Part shown: positions 1-5,785 of the stretch, piece by piece
Numbering within the stretch: the first letter of the stretch is position 1
Layout of the letters: every line of letters begins with the position of its first letter
Source: Bryobacterales bacterium
GTDB lineage: Bacteria > Acidobacteriota > Terriglobia > Bryobacterales > Bryobacteraceae
DNA length: 7,504 nt
NCBI GenBank assembly: GCA_003139735.1
Contig: PLGA01000354.1
Location: 362 to 7,865, forward strand
Direction: 5' to 3'
Position numbers and translations under genes: made by a program
The notes under the pieces: generated by a model
Told to the model about the DNA's origin: nothing
The model's input: only the letters and a program-made list of their open reading frames with translations
Databases searched by the model: none

Positions 1-52
1 CCATGGCTCACGCCATGGGCTAAGGTCTTGCGCCCTTCGGGCTGAAGGCGCC
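1..52. repeat. REP-like inverted-repeat element (partial, at window edge)
   Basis: Two adjacent hairpins can be read directly. The first pairs positions 1-7 (ccatggc) with 12-18 (gccatgg) around a tcac loop. The second pairs gcgcc...ttc (30-38) with gaaggcgc (44-51) with a one-base bulge, and contains a smaller gccc/gggc hairpin at 32-42. From memory, intergenic patches built as a palindrome plus 'cgccc-ttcggg-c' recur in many acidobacterial and planctomycete genomes. That this is one of them is inference from its form. It lies upstream of the first gene and may continue to the left of the window. It could also act as the terminator of an upstream gene, but no T-tract follows. Confidence 0.4.
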
Positions 53-65
53 ACTGGGAGGGCTG

Positions 66-74
66 TGATATTCT
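66..74 (+). promoter_or_regulatory. Candidate extended -10 promoter element, near-leaderless start
   Basis: TGA followed by TATTCT (69-74) fits an extended -10 (TGn-TATnnT) sigma-70-type element. No convincing -35 is visible about 17 bases upstream. Transcription from it would begin around 80-82, only 6-8 bases before the ATG at 88. That agrees with the absence of a Shine-Dalgarno sequence directly upstream of that ATG: the only GGGAGGG run, at 56-62, is about 25 bases away. Sigma-factor preference in this organism is unknown, so this is a pattern match only. Confidence 0.3.
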
Positions 75-87
75 AATAGCCAAATCT

Positions 88-2619
88 ATGTTGAAGCGGC
101 CCCGCGTTCGGGCGCTCCTTCTCGCTGGGTTGGGCATGGCGTTCGCCTATGCCCAGACTGGGACCGCCCCCATCGTCATCGACTATCCGGCCAATGGGTC
201 GATTTTTCCGCCCGACATGGCCGCCCCTACGTTCCTTTGGCGAGACCCCGCCGCGGGCGCGGTCTCCTGGCGCATCGACGTATCGTTCGCGGATGGTTCG
301 GCGGCCATTCATGTGACGTCCAAAGGAGAGCCGATGCGCATCGGGGAGATCGACCCGCGCTGCGTTTCGCCCAACAATAAGCCCCCTAGCCTTACGCCGG
401 AGCAGGCCGCGGCCCACACCTGGATACCCGACCCCGCCGACTGGGCCGCAATCAAGAAGCAGTCCGTCTCCGGACCCGCCACCATCGCCATCAGCGGCTT
501 TGCCGCGGCGAGCGCCGGTCAGCCGTTATCGCGCGGACAGATGCTCCTCCATACTTCGGTGGACCCGGTGGGCGCGCCCATTTTCTACCGCGACGTGCCG
601 CTGATGCCATCGAAATCGCAGACGGGCGTGATCAAGCCTCTCGATTCCGCTCTCATCCCGCTGATCGCGTGGCGCCTGCGCGACGTCTCGCAAACCCAGA
701 GCCGCGTGCTGCTGACGGACATGCATACCTGCGCCAATTGCCACTCCTTCGCGGACGACGGCAGCACTCTGGGCATGGACATGGACGGCCCCGACAACGA
801 CAAGAGCCTCTATACGCTTGCGCCGGTCGAAAAGATCATGACCATCCGCAACGAGAACGTGGTTTCGTGGGCCTCCTTCCGCGACGAACTGGGCAGCCAG
901 CTTCGCGTGGGCTTCATGTCCCGTGTCTCGCCCGATGGCCGCCGCGTGGTCACCACCATCAAGCCTCCGGGCGCCAATCGGGATCAGCTCTACTACGTTT
1001 CCAATTTCACGGACTACCGCTTCCTGCAGGTCTTTTATCCCGTCAGCGGCATCCTGGTCTGGTACGACCGCGCCGCCCGCAAGCTCCAGCCGCTGCCCGG
1101 CGCCGACGATCCGCACTATGTGCAGGCCAACGCCGTATGGAGTCCCGACGGCAAGTACCTGGTGTTCGACCGCGCGGTGGCGAAGGATCCATCTCCGCCC
1201 GGCGGCAAGATGGCCACCTACGCCAACGACCCGGCGGAAGTCCAGATTCAGTACGATCTGTACCGCATTCCTTTCAACGACGGCAAAGGCGGCAAGGCCG
1301 AGCCCATCGCCGGCGCCTCGCAGAATGGCATGAGCAACAGCTTCCCGAAGATTTCCCCCGACGGAAAGTGGATTGTCTTCGTGCAGGCTAAGAACGGGCT
1401 GTTGATGCGCCCCGACAGTAAGCTCTACATCGTCCCGGCGGAGGGTGGGCAGGCGCGCCTGATGAGCTGCAATACGCCGCTGATGAACTCCTGGCACAGT
1501 TTCTCTCCCAACGGACGCTGGCTGGTATTCTCCTCGAAGAGCCGCTCGCCCTATACCCAGATGTTCCTCACGCACATCGACGCGGAGGGGCACGATTCGC
1601 CGGCCATCCTGATTGAGAACTCCACGGCGGCCAACCGGGCCGTCAACATTCCGGAGTTTGTGAACACCACGCCGGACGGCATCGAGCGCATCGACGTTCC
1701 GGCGGCCGATTTCTACCGCCAGTTCGATCTGGCCGCGGCGCTGACGAAGAAGGGCTCGTTCGCAGCGGCCATCGCGGAGTGGACCAAAGCCTTCGCGATG
1801 GGCGCCGACGACGCGCGCGCCCGTTACAACTTCGGCCTGAGCCTGGCGGGAACGGGCCGGACGGAGGAAGCGATCGCGGAGTACCGGAAGGCGCTCGCGA
1901 TGCAGCCCGATTACGCGGAGGCGCACAACAATCTGGGGAATGCGCTGGCGCGCACGGGTCATCTGGATCAAGCGATCCCTGAATACCGGCTGGCGGTGGA
2001 GAGCGAGCCGGAGTCCCCCGAAGCTCACAACAACCTGGGCGCGGCGCTGATGCGGGAAGGAACGTACGACGAAGCCATCGTGCATTTCCGCAAGGCGCTC
2101 GAATTGAGACCCGGCGGCGCCATGGCGGAGGCCAATCTGGGGCACGCGCTGCTGGTCCAGAACAAGACGGACGAGGCGAAGTCGCATTTAGAACGGGCGT
2201 TGCAGATCTCTCCCGACATGGTGGAGGCGCGCGTCGATCTGGGCGAGGCGCTGATGAAGAATGGCCAAAGGGCGGAGGCGCTGGCGCTCTGGCGGCAGGC
2301 GTTGCGCCAAGCCCCGGACAATCTACGGGTGCTCAACGATACCGCCTGGGCGCTGGCTACCTGCTCCGACGCCGCGCTTCGCAACGGAGCCGAGGCCGTC
2401 ACGCTTGCCGAGCACGCCGTACAGCTCAGCTCCGGACGCGAACCGGCGTTGCTCGGCACGCTTGCCGCCGCCTACGCCGAAGCCGGCCGTTTCGATAAGG
2501 CGGTCGAATTGGAGAAGCGCGCGACCGACGTCGCGACCCAGGAAGGCAACGCGCCCCTGGCCGCCACGCTCCGTGCGCGGTTGGCGCAGCTACAGGCGAA
2601 CACGCCGATTCGACAGTGA
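88..2619 (+). CDS. Exported single-heme-motif, PD40 beta-propeller and TPR protein
   Basis: The 843-aa product starts with a basic, hydrophobic signal peptide (residues 1-22, likely cut after AYA), so it should be periplasmic or surface-exposed. Residues about 27-170 look like an Ig/Fn3-type beta domain. A c-type heme attachment motif, CANCH (residues 215-219), follows. At least four TolB/PD40 propeller signatures of the form SPDG(K/R)-x-hydrophobic occur near 280, 351, 422 and 471. Residues about 542-820 hold roughly eight tetratricopeptide repeats, several with consensus residues (NLG-AL, EAI-x-Y-KAL). Only one CxxCH is present, so at most one covalent heme is expected. The start is ATG 88; an in-frame stop at 43-45 rules out a long extension, and the next Met (17) would destroy the signal peptide. 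The stop overlaps the next start by 4 nt, indicating co-transcription with the transporter. Similar architectures are known as uncharacterised 'TolB-like/PD40, TPR' proteins. The role is unknown; redox sensing or protein scaffolding in the envelope is inference. Confidence 0.93.
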   Translation: MLKRPRVRALLLAGLGMAFAYAQTGTAPIVIDYPANGSIFPPDMAAPTFLWRDPAAGAVSWRIDVSFADGSAAIHVTSKGEPMRIGEIDPRCVSPNNKPPSLTPEQAAAHTWIPDPADWAAIKKQSVSGPATIAISGFAAASAGQPLSRGQMLLHTSVDPVGAPIFYRDVPLMPSKSQTGVIKPLDSALIPLIAWRLRDVSQTQSRVLLTDMHTCANCHSFADDGSTLGMDMDGPDNDKSLYTLAPVEKIMTIRNENVVSWASFRDELGSQLRVGFMSRVSPDGRRVVTTIKPPGANRDQLYYVSNFTDYRFLQVFYPVSGILVWYDRAARKLQPLPGADDPHYVQANAVWSPDGKYLVFDRAVAKDPSPPGGKMATYANDPAEVQIQYDLYRIPFNDGKGGKAEPIAGASQNGMSNSFPKISPDGKWIVFVQAKNGLLMRPDSKLYIVPAEGGQARLMSCNTPLMNSWHSFSPNGRWLVFSSKSRSPYTQMFLTHIDAEGHDSPAILIENSTAANRAVNIPEFVNTTPDGIERIDVPAADFYRQFDLAAALTKKGSFAAAIAEWTKAFAMGADDARARYNFGLSLAGTGRTEEAIAEYRKALAMQPDYAEAHNNLGNALARTGHLDQAIPEYRLAVESEPESPEAHNNLGAALMREGTYDEAIVHFRKALELRPGGAMAEANLGHALLVQNKTDEAKSHLERALQISPDMVEARVDLGEALMKNGQRAEALALWRQALRQAPDNLRVLNDTAWALATCSDAALRNGAEAVTLAEHAVQLSSGREPALLGTLAAAYAEAGRFDKAVELEKRATDVATQEGNAPLAATLRARLAQLQANTPIRQ
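730..744 (+). other. Heme c attachment motif CxxCH (CANCH)
   Basis: Codons tgc-gcc-aat-tgc-cac encode C215-A-N-C218-H219 of the propeller/TPR protein. In exported proteins this motif is the covalent heme c site matured by the cytochrome c biogenesis machinery. The following residues (HSFADDG...GMDMDGP.ND) contain several Met that could supply a distal ligand, but none can be assigned from sequence alone. It could also be a structural or metal-binding Cys pair. Confidence 0.6.
2616..2619 (+). promoter_or_regulatory. 4-nt start/stop overlap (GTGA), translational coupling site
   Basis: The GTG start of the KimA-like gene shares bases with the TGA stop of the heme/propeller/TPR gene. The upstream sequence (caggcgaacacgccgattcgaca) has only a weak purine run, so the downstream gene is probably read by terminating and re-initiating ribosomes. 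This is the main evidence that the two genes form one operon. Confidence 0.7.
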
Positions 2620-4493
2620 ACATACTCGATTTCGTTGTTGGCAAGCCCATCAAGACCAGCGATGAACGCGCCGAGGAGATCGGACCCGCACAGGGAATCC
2701 CGATTTTCGGTCTGGACGCGCTCAGCTCGGCTGCTTACGGCCCGGAAGCCGCCCTCAGCCTGCTGATTCCGCTTGGCGTTGCCGGTGTCCGTTACATCAT
2801 CCCAGTCAGCGCGGCCATTATCACGCTGCTCGCGATCGTGTATTTTTCCTACCGCCAGACCATCGCCGCGTATCCCTCAGGCGGCGGCTCTTATACGGTG
2901 GCGCGATTCAATCTTGGCCCGTCCGCGGCACTGCTCGCGGCGGCGGCGCTCCTGGCGGACTATATTCTCACGGCCGCGGTCGGTATTTCCGCGGGAGTGG
3001 GCGCCCTGGTCTCGGCGGTTCCGTCGCTGCTGCCGCATACGGTTTCTCTCTGCGTCGGTATTCTAATTGTTGTCACGATCCTCAACCTCAGGGGGGTGCG
3101 GGACGCGGGCGCCGCTTTCGCAGCCCCAACCTATCTCTTTCTGGTCACGCTGTTCATTACCATTGCCGCGGGAGTTGTCCGGGTTGCCCTCGCCGGCGGT
3201 CATCCGGCGCCGGCTTCGCCACTCCCGCCGCCGCCAGGCGCAACCGAAGCCGTCAGCGCGTGGCTGCTGCTGAAGGTTTTCGCGAGCGGTTGCACGGCGT
3301 TGACCGGCGTGGAGGCGGTGAGCAATGGGGTAAAGGCGTTTCGCGAACCCGCGGTGGAAAACGCGCGGCGCACTCTCACGGCCATTATTCTTCTGCTGGC
3401 TGTGCTGCTAGCCGGGATTTCGTATCTGGTGAACTGCTACGGCATCGCAGCGACGGATCCCGGCCAACCGGGGTATCAGAGCGTTCTTTCGCTGCTGGCC
3501 GCCGCGGTTTTCGGCAAAGGCGTTTTCTACTACGTGACGATGGTCTCCGTCCTGCTGGTTCTTTCGCTTTCCGCGAACACCGCCTTCGCCGATTTTCCGC
3601 GCCTCTGCCGGGCCATCGCGCAGAACAACTACCTGCCGCATGCCTTCGGTTACCGCGGGCGGCGGCTGGTCTACACGTACGGCATCGTTGCCCTGGCCGT
3701 ACTGTGCGGCGGCCTTCTGATTCTTTTTGGCGGCGTCACCGACCGGCTTATCCCGCTCTATGCGGTGGGGGCTTTTCTGGCTTTCACGCTTTCGCAGGCC
3801 GGCATGGTGATGCACTGGCGAAAAAATCGCGGGCAGAACTGGCTGCGGAAAGCGGCGGTCAACGGGATTGGCGCATTCGTCACCGGCATCACGGTGATTG
3901 TGGTGCTGGTTGCAAAATTCGCCGCGGGCGCCTGGATTACGCTGCTTTTCATTCCGCTGACGATCCTGTTCTTCAGCTCCATCCGGCGTCACTACCACTC
4001 GATAAGGATGCTGACCGCCTCCATGGCTCCCGTGAGAGCCGTAAGCCTTGGCGAGCCGCCGATTGTGGTCATTCCGGTGGAACACTGGAGCGTGATCGCC
4101 CGCCAGGGAATCGAATTTGCGGCGCGTCTTTCCCCGGAGGTGATCGCGCTGCACGTCGATCCCGCGGAACACGCCGAGCCTCTGGAAACGAATTGGGAAA
4201 ACTATGTGGAACGTCCCTTCCGCGAAGCAGGCAAGGAACCACCCCGTCTGCGCGTGCTGCCGTCGCCCTACCGCTTTATCATCATCCCCGTGGTTCAATT
4301 TGTGCTGGATCTGTCGAAGGCGAATCCCGGCCGCAGCATCATCGTTGTGATACCCGAGCTGGTGGAGGACAAATGGTATGAATACTTCCTCCACAACCAG
4401 CGGGCCCGGCTTTTACGATGGGTGCTGCTTGCCCGCGGCAACGAACGCATCTTTACGGTGAGCGCGCCCTGGTACGCGGGGCCGCGAAAATAA
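2616..4493 (+). CDS. KimA/KUP-like APC-superfamily potassium (proton-coupled) transporter
   Basis: The 625-aa inner-membrane protein has about 12 hydrophobic helices (residues about 29-455) and a C-terminal cytosolic domain (about 475-625) like the USP-type domain of Bacillus KimA (YdaO, about 607 aa). Family motifs are clear: VGKPIKTSDE at the N-terminus, LDALSSAAYG (33-42), YPSGGGSY (86-93), DYILTAAVGIS (115-125), NLRG (157-160), GCTALTGVEAVSN (225-237) and LIPLYAVGAF (378-387). From memory, KimA K+ sites include Asp36, Tyr43, Asp117, Tyr118, Thr121, Ser125, Thr230 and Tyr377, with Glu233 implicated in coupling. The aligned residues D34, Y41, D115, Y116, T119, T230, Y382 and E233 are present, but the Ser125 position is Gly123. 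The GTG start at 2616 overlaps the previous stop (GTGA), and no strong Shine-Dalgarno is visible, so translation probably depends on coupling. No c-di-AMP riboswitch is possible at this junction. It could instead be an amino-acid permease of the same superfamily, but the motif match favours K+ import. c-di-AMP binding by the C-terminal domain is known in Bacillus and untested here. Confidence 0.88.
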   Translation: MNILDFVVGKPIKTSDERAEEIGPAQGIPIFGLDALSSAAYGPEAALSLLIPLGVAGVRYIIPVSAAIITLLAIVYFSYRQTIAAYPSGGGSYTVARFNLGPSAALLAAAALLADYILTAAVGISAGVGALVSAVPSLLPHTVSLCVGILIVVTILNLRGVRDAGAAFAAPTYLFLVTLFITIAAGVVRVALAGGHPAPASPLPPPPGATEAVSAWLLLKVFASGCTALTGVEAVSNGVKAFREPAVENARRTLTAIILLLAVLLAGISYLVNCYGIAATDPGQPGYQSVLSLLAAAVFGKGVFYYVTMVSVLLVLSLSANTAFADFPRLCRAIAQNNYLPHAFGYRGRRLVYTYGIVALAVLCGGLLILFGGVTDRLIPLYAVGAFLAFTLSQAGMVMHWRKNRGQNWLRKAAVNGIGAFVTGITVIVVLVAKFAAGAWITLLFIPLTILFFSSIRRHYHSIRMLTASMAPVRAVSLGEPPIVVIPVEHWSVIARQGIEFAARLSPEVIALHVDPAEHAEPLETNWENYVERPFREAGKEPPRLRVLPSPYRFIIIPVVQFVLDLSKANPGRSIIVVIPELVEDKWYEYFLHNQRARLLRWVLLARGNERIFTVSAPWYAGPRK

Positions 4494-4520
4494 CGGTCTT
4501 CAGAGCGCGAGGGAGGATTT

Positions 4521-4583
4521 GTGTACTTCGGGTCTGTATCCCTGGTCGCTACTGCCGCGATGGGATGCGCCACATTCCGCTAA
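4521..4583 (+). other. Tiny GTG-initiated ORF with good ribosome binding site (20 aa)
   Basis: GGGAGG at 4511-4516 lies 4 bases before GTG 4521, which opens a 20-codon frame ending TAA at 4581-4583. The product has the feel of a truncated signal peptide: hydrophobic, ending V-A-T-A-A-M-G-C-A-T-F-R. It could be a leader peptide, the decayed 5' end of a lipoprotein gene, or chance. It overlaps, in antisense, the 3' end of the doubtful minus-strand ORF, so at most one of the two is likely to be meaningful. Confidence 0.2.
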
Positions 4584-4932
4584 CTTCACCCACGGCATGA
4601 CTGTTGCCGGCGCGAACCGCCGACACCTCTTTCAGAATCCCCATCGCGAGACGTTCGATGGCGTCGAGAGCTTGGGGATTGTTACGCAATCCGTCGGCGG
4701 GAAGCGCGGCCAGCCGGAGAGCGATCTCGGCGGCCTGTTTCGCGAGTTGATCCACTGACAGTCCGGAGGACGGCAGGCGAGCCGTCACACGACCGATTGT
4801 AACTTTGCGCAAGCCCGCAAGAACGATGTCTTTTGTTATGGCTTCGGCGTTAAGGGTGTCGAGCACGGTCGGCGTGGCGCTCCTAAATAGAACGTCATAA
4901 GTAATTGCGCATCCGCGGTAGGGGTCGGGCAT
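4549..4932 (-). CDS. Doubtful hypothetical protein, possibly a gene remnant
   Basis: The reading frame of 127 aa has plausible amino-acid composition (AEAITKDIVLAGLRK..., then a helix-rich stretch with LAKQAAEIALRLAALP), unlike the Arg-rich shadow frames around it. I do not recognise the family. The ATG at 4932 sits inside a perfect palindrome and lacks a Shine-Dalgarno sequence, and the frame is closed by TAA just upstream (4951-4953), so the first 15 or so residues are suspect. An internal GTG (about residue 23, V-L-D-T-L-N) with an AGGAG some 14 bases upstream is an alternative start. No signal peptide or membrane segment is visible. It lies 75 nt downstream of the small minus-strand operon and converges on the transporter gene. 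It could be a short soluble helical protein, a 5'-truncated remnant, or a non-coding open frame. Confidence 0.35.
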   Translation of the reverse strand: MPDPYRGCAITYDVLFRSATPTVLDTLNAEAITKDIVLAGLRKVTIGRVTARLPSSGLSVDQLAKQAAEIALRLAALPADGLRNNPQALDAIERLAMGILKEVSAVRAGNSHAVGEVSGMWRIPSRQ

Positions 4933-4945
4933 GCCCGACCTGCGC
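4907..4945. repeat. 18-bp perfect palindrome within a larger stem (REP-like)
   Basis: Positions 4923-4940 (ggtcgggcatgcccgacc) form a perfect 18-bp palindrome centred between 4931 and 4932. Outside it, gcgca at 4907-4911 can pair with tgcgc at 4941-4945, leaving 4912-4922 (which contains ccgcgg) unpaired on one side. There is no T-tract on either strand, so it does not look like an ordinary intrinsic terminator, although it lies 63 bases downstream of the minus-strand operon's last stop. Dispersed palindromes of this form are common in acidobacterial intergenic DNA as far as I recall. It could also bind a dimeric regulator. Confidence 0.5.
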
Positions 4946-4988
4946 GATGTTTAAAACCACCCGGCGGCAGCAAACCTCGCACCTCCCC

Positions 4989-5003
4989 GTGCAGCTTCTG
5001 CAC
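4989..5003 (-). other. Short hairpin just after the stop of the 90-aa protein gene
   Basis: gtgcag (4989-4994) and ctgcac (4998-5003) form a 6-bp perfect stem with a 3-nt loop, starting 4 bases beyond the minus-strand stop codon. It has no T-run after it, so a terminator role is only weakly supported; 3'-end protection of the mRNA is another possibility. Confidence 0.25.
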
Positions 5004-5007
5004 CGCC

Positions 5008-5280
5008 TCACTTCGTAAGATGCGCTGGGAAGGACGGAAGCCCCGCCCCGTTGTGAGCGAGCCACGCCACGGGATGGCTGCGGATGTCGCCATTGCGCTC
5101 CGTGATGTCCGCCCAGTTGGGGTCCGCTGAGAGCTTGAGAAAAACACCGGGGGTGCCCTGATATGTGCCCTCGGCCAACACAACTTCGTCGCCTTCGCGG
5201 AATGCGGCGACAGCCCCAGGCGTAGGTTCTGCCGTTGTTGAAGCCGGGATCATAGAAGGCGCGTCTGGCAGCTTGTTCAT
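5008..5280 (-). CDS. Small soluble protein with KOW/SH3-like segment (unknown function)
   Basis: The 90-aa product begins with a Pro/Ser/Thr/Ala-rich stretch (residues 1-25) and then a compact segment (27-76) with the pattern FREGDEVVLAEG-TYQGTPGVFLKL, followed by NWADITERNG and SHPVAWLAH. The G-D-x-V-x-L-x-x-G-x-Y-x-G-x-x-G-x-F spacing is typical of KOW/SH3-like small beta barrels. I recall similar short proteins in acidobacteria but no function. The start was set at ATG 5280 because GGAGG (complement of 5285-5289) lies 4 bases upstream and the ATG overlaps the stop of the preceding membrane-protein gene (ATGA). The open frame runs further upstream (to 5568), but that part is the shadow of the membrane protein. 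No signal peptide or membrane helix is visible, so it is probably cytoplasmic. It is likely to be made together with its membrane partner. Confidence 0.75.
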   Translation of the reverse strand: MNKLPDAPSMIPASTTAEPTPGAVAAFREGDEVVLAEGTYQGTPGVFLKLSADPNWADITERNGDIRSHPVAWLAHNGAGLPSFPAHLTK

Positions 5281-5597
5281 GGCGCCTCCGTCGGTACTGG
5301 TTGCGTCCGGAACGCCGCTAATAGGGTCATGAAGACCACGGTGCAAGCGAAGCCCATCAATAGAAAGACTTTCACGACCAGAAACAGCGGGCTGAACATT
5401 ACGAACGTCGCGGCAAATCCGGCGGCCCAATAGTACTCCCTCGACCAAACCGCACGTTGTACGAAGATGATGGCCGCCATGCAGATCAGGAATCCCGCCA
5501 GCGCTTCGTAACTCGCCGCCAGACATGAAAAGACCGAGGCGATTAGTAGAAGCGGAAGTGATGCCCACTTGATGACTTTCGCAACCATTTGTAACAT
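5277..5597 (-). CDS. Small four-helix membrane protein (resembles DUF6804-type proteins)
   Basis: The 106-aa product has four hydrophobic segments at about residues 11-28, 30-51, 55-74 and 76-96, and a polar tail (FRTQPVPTEAP). The order 'YE-x-L-x-G-F-LIC-x-A-A-I', a short polar turn (WSREYYW), 'AAGFAATFVMFSPLFLV', then a last helix recalls small uncharacterised inner-membrane families such as DUF6804, where the third helix carries an F-N/S-P turn. This assignment is from memory and tentative. The start at ATG 5597 is preceded by a good Shine-Dalgarno (GGGAG, about 7 bases upstream). An in-frame Met three codons later is an alternative. The gene is first in a two-gene minus-strand operon and overlaps the KOW-like gene by 4 nt. 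Confidence 0.75.
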   Translation of the reverse strand: MLQMVAKVIKWASLPLLLIASVFSCLAASYEALAGFLICMAAIIFVQRAVWSREYYWAAGFAATFVMFSPLFLVVKVFLLMGFACTVVFMTLLAAFRTQPVPTEAP

Positions 5598-5781
5598 CGA
5601 TTGCTCCCTTCTTTTCGCTTTGACGGATGATTTACAGCACGGCTGGGGCCATCGCCGGCCGCGTCGGCGGCCACTGAAGTGCCTATGACTAGAGGACGGG
5701 ATCTCCCGCCGAGGTCTGCATCGCGCCGAAACGAAGCGCCCCAGACGATAACGACTTAGAGCAAAGGATGAAACCAAAGAA
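5598..5781. promoter_or_regulatory. Divergent intergenic region containing a GC-rich hairpin
   Basis: This 184-bp gap separates the starts of the minus-strand small operon and the plus-strand exported-protein gene, so it should hold promoters for both. A hairpin pairs ggccgc (5657-5662) with gcggcc (5667-5672) around gtcg. I could not identify a convincing -35/-10 pair in either direction: TTGACG at 5621-5626 has no matching -10, and the AT-richer gataacgactta near 5748-5759 has no good -35. Near the plus-strand start, AAAGGATG (5763-5770) is the best purine run. Confidence 0.4.
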
Positions 5782-5785
5782 ATGA
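5768..5785 (+). other. Possible 5-codon upstream ORF overlapping the next start (ATGA)
   Basis: ATG at 5768 follows an AAAGG run and reads M-K-P-K-K then TGA (5783-5785), which overlaps the ATG of the exported-protein gene at 5782. The main ATG lies 13 bases after GGA, longer than ideal, so re-initiation from this mini-ORF would explain the spacing. The frame is so short that chance is a serious alternative. Confidence 0.2.

Noticed and set aside
526..2187. A 553-aa open frame on the minus strand antisense to the propeller/TPR gene
   Set aside because: Its composition is Arg/Val/His-rich with no domain pattern, and it mirrors the codon periodicity of the opposite strand in GC-rich DNA. The plus-strand product has clear domains, so this is a shadow.
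2500..2620. c-di-AMP (ydaO-type) riboswitch ahead of the KimA-like gene
   Set aside because: The transporter start overlaps the upstream coding region, leaving no room for an independent leader, and I saw no matching fold.
3260..4381. A 373-aa plus-strand open frame inside the transporter gene
   Set aside because: It is Arg/Gly/Ser-rich, lacks a ribosome binding site and overlaps the well-supported KimA-like frame.
3408..4394. A 328-aa minus-strand open frame opposite the transporter
   Set aside because: Its His/Arg/Gln-rich composition and complete overlap with a conserved membrane protein mark it as a shadow frame.
4836..5183. A 115-aa minus-strand open frame overlapping the KOW-like gene
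   Set aside because: It is out of frame with the better-supported 90-aa gene, has Arg/Ser/Pro-rich content and no ribosome binding site.
5281..5568. N-terminal extension of the KOW-like protein frame upstream of ATG 5280
   Set aside because: This part overlaps the membrane-protein gene in another frame; ATG 5280 has a GGAGG and an ATGA overlap, which fixes the start.
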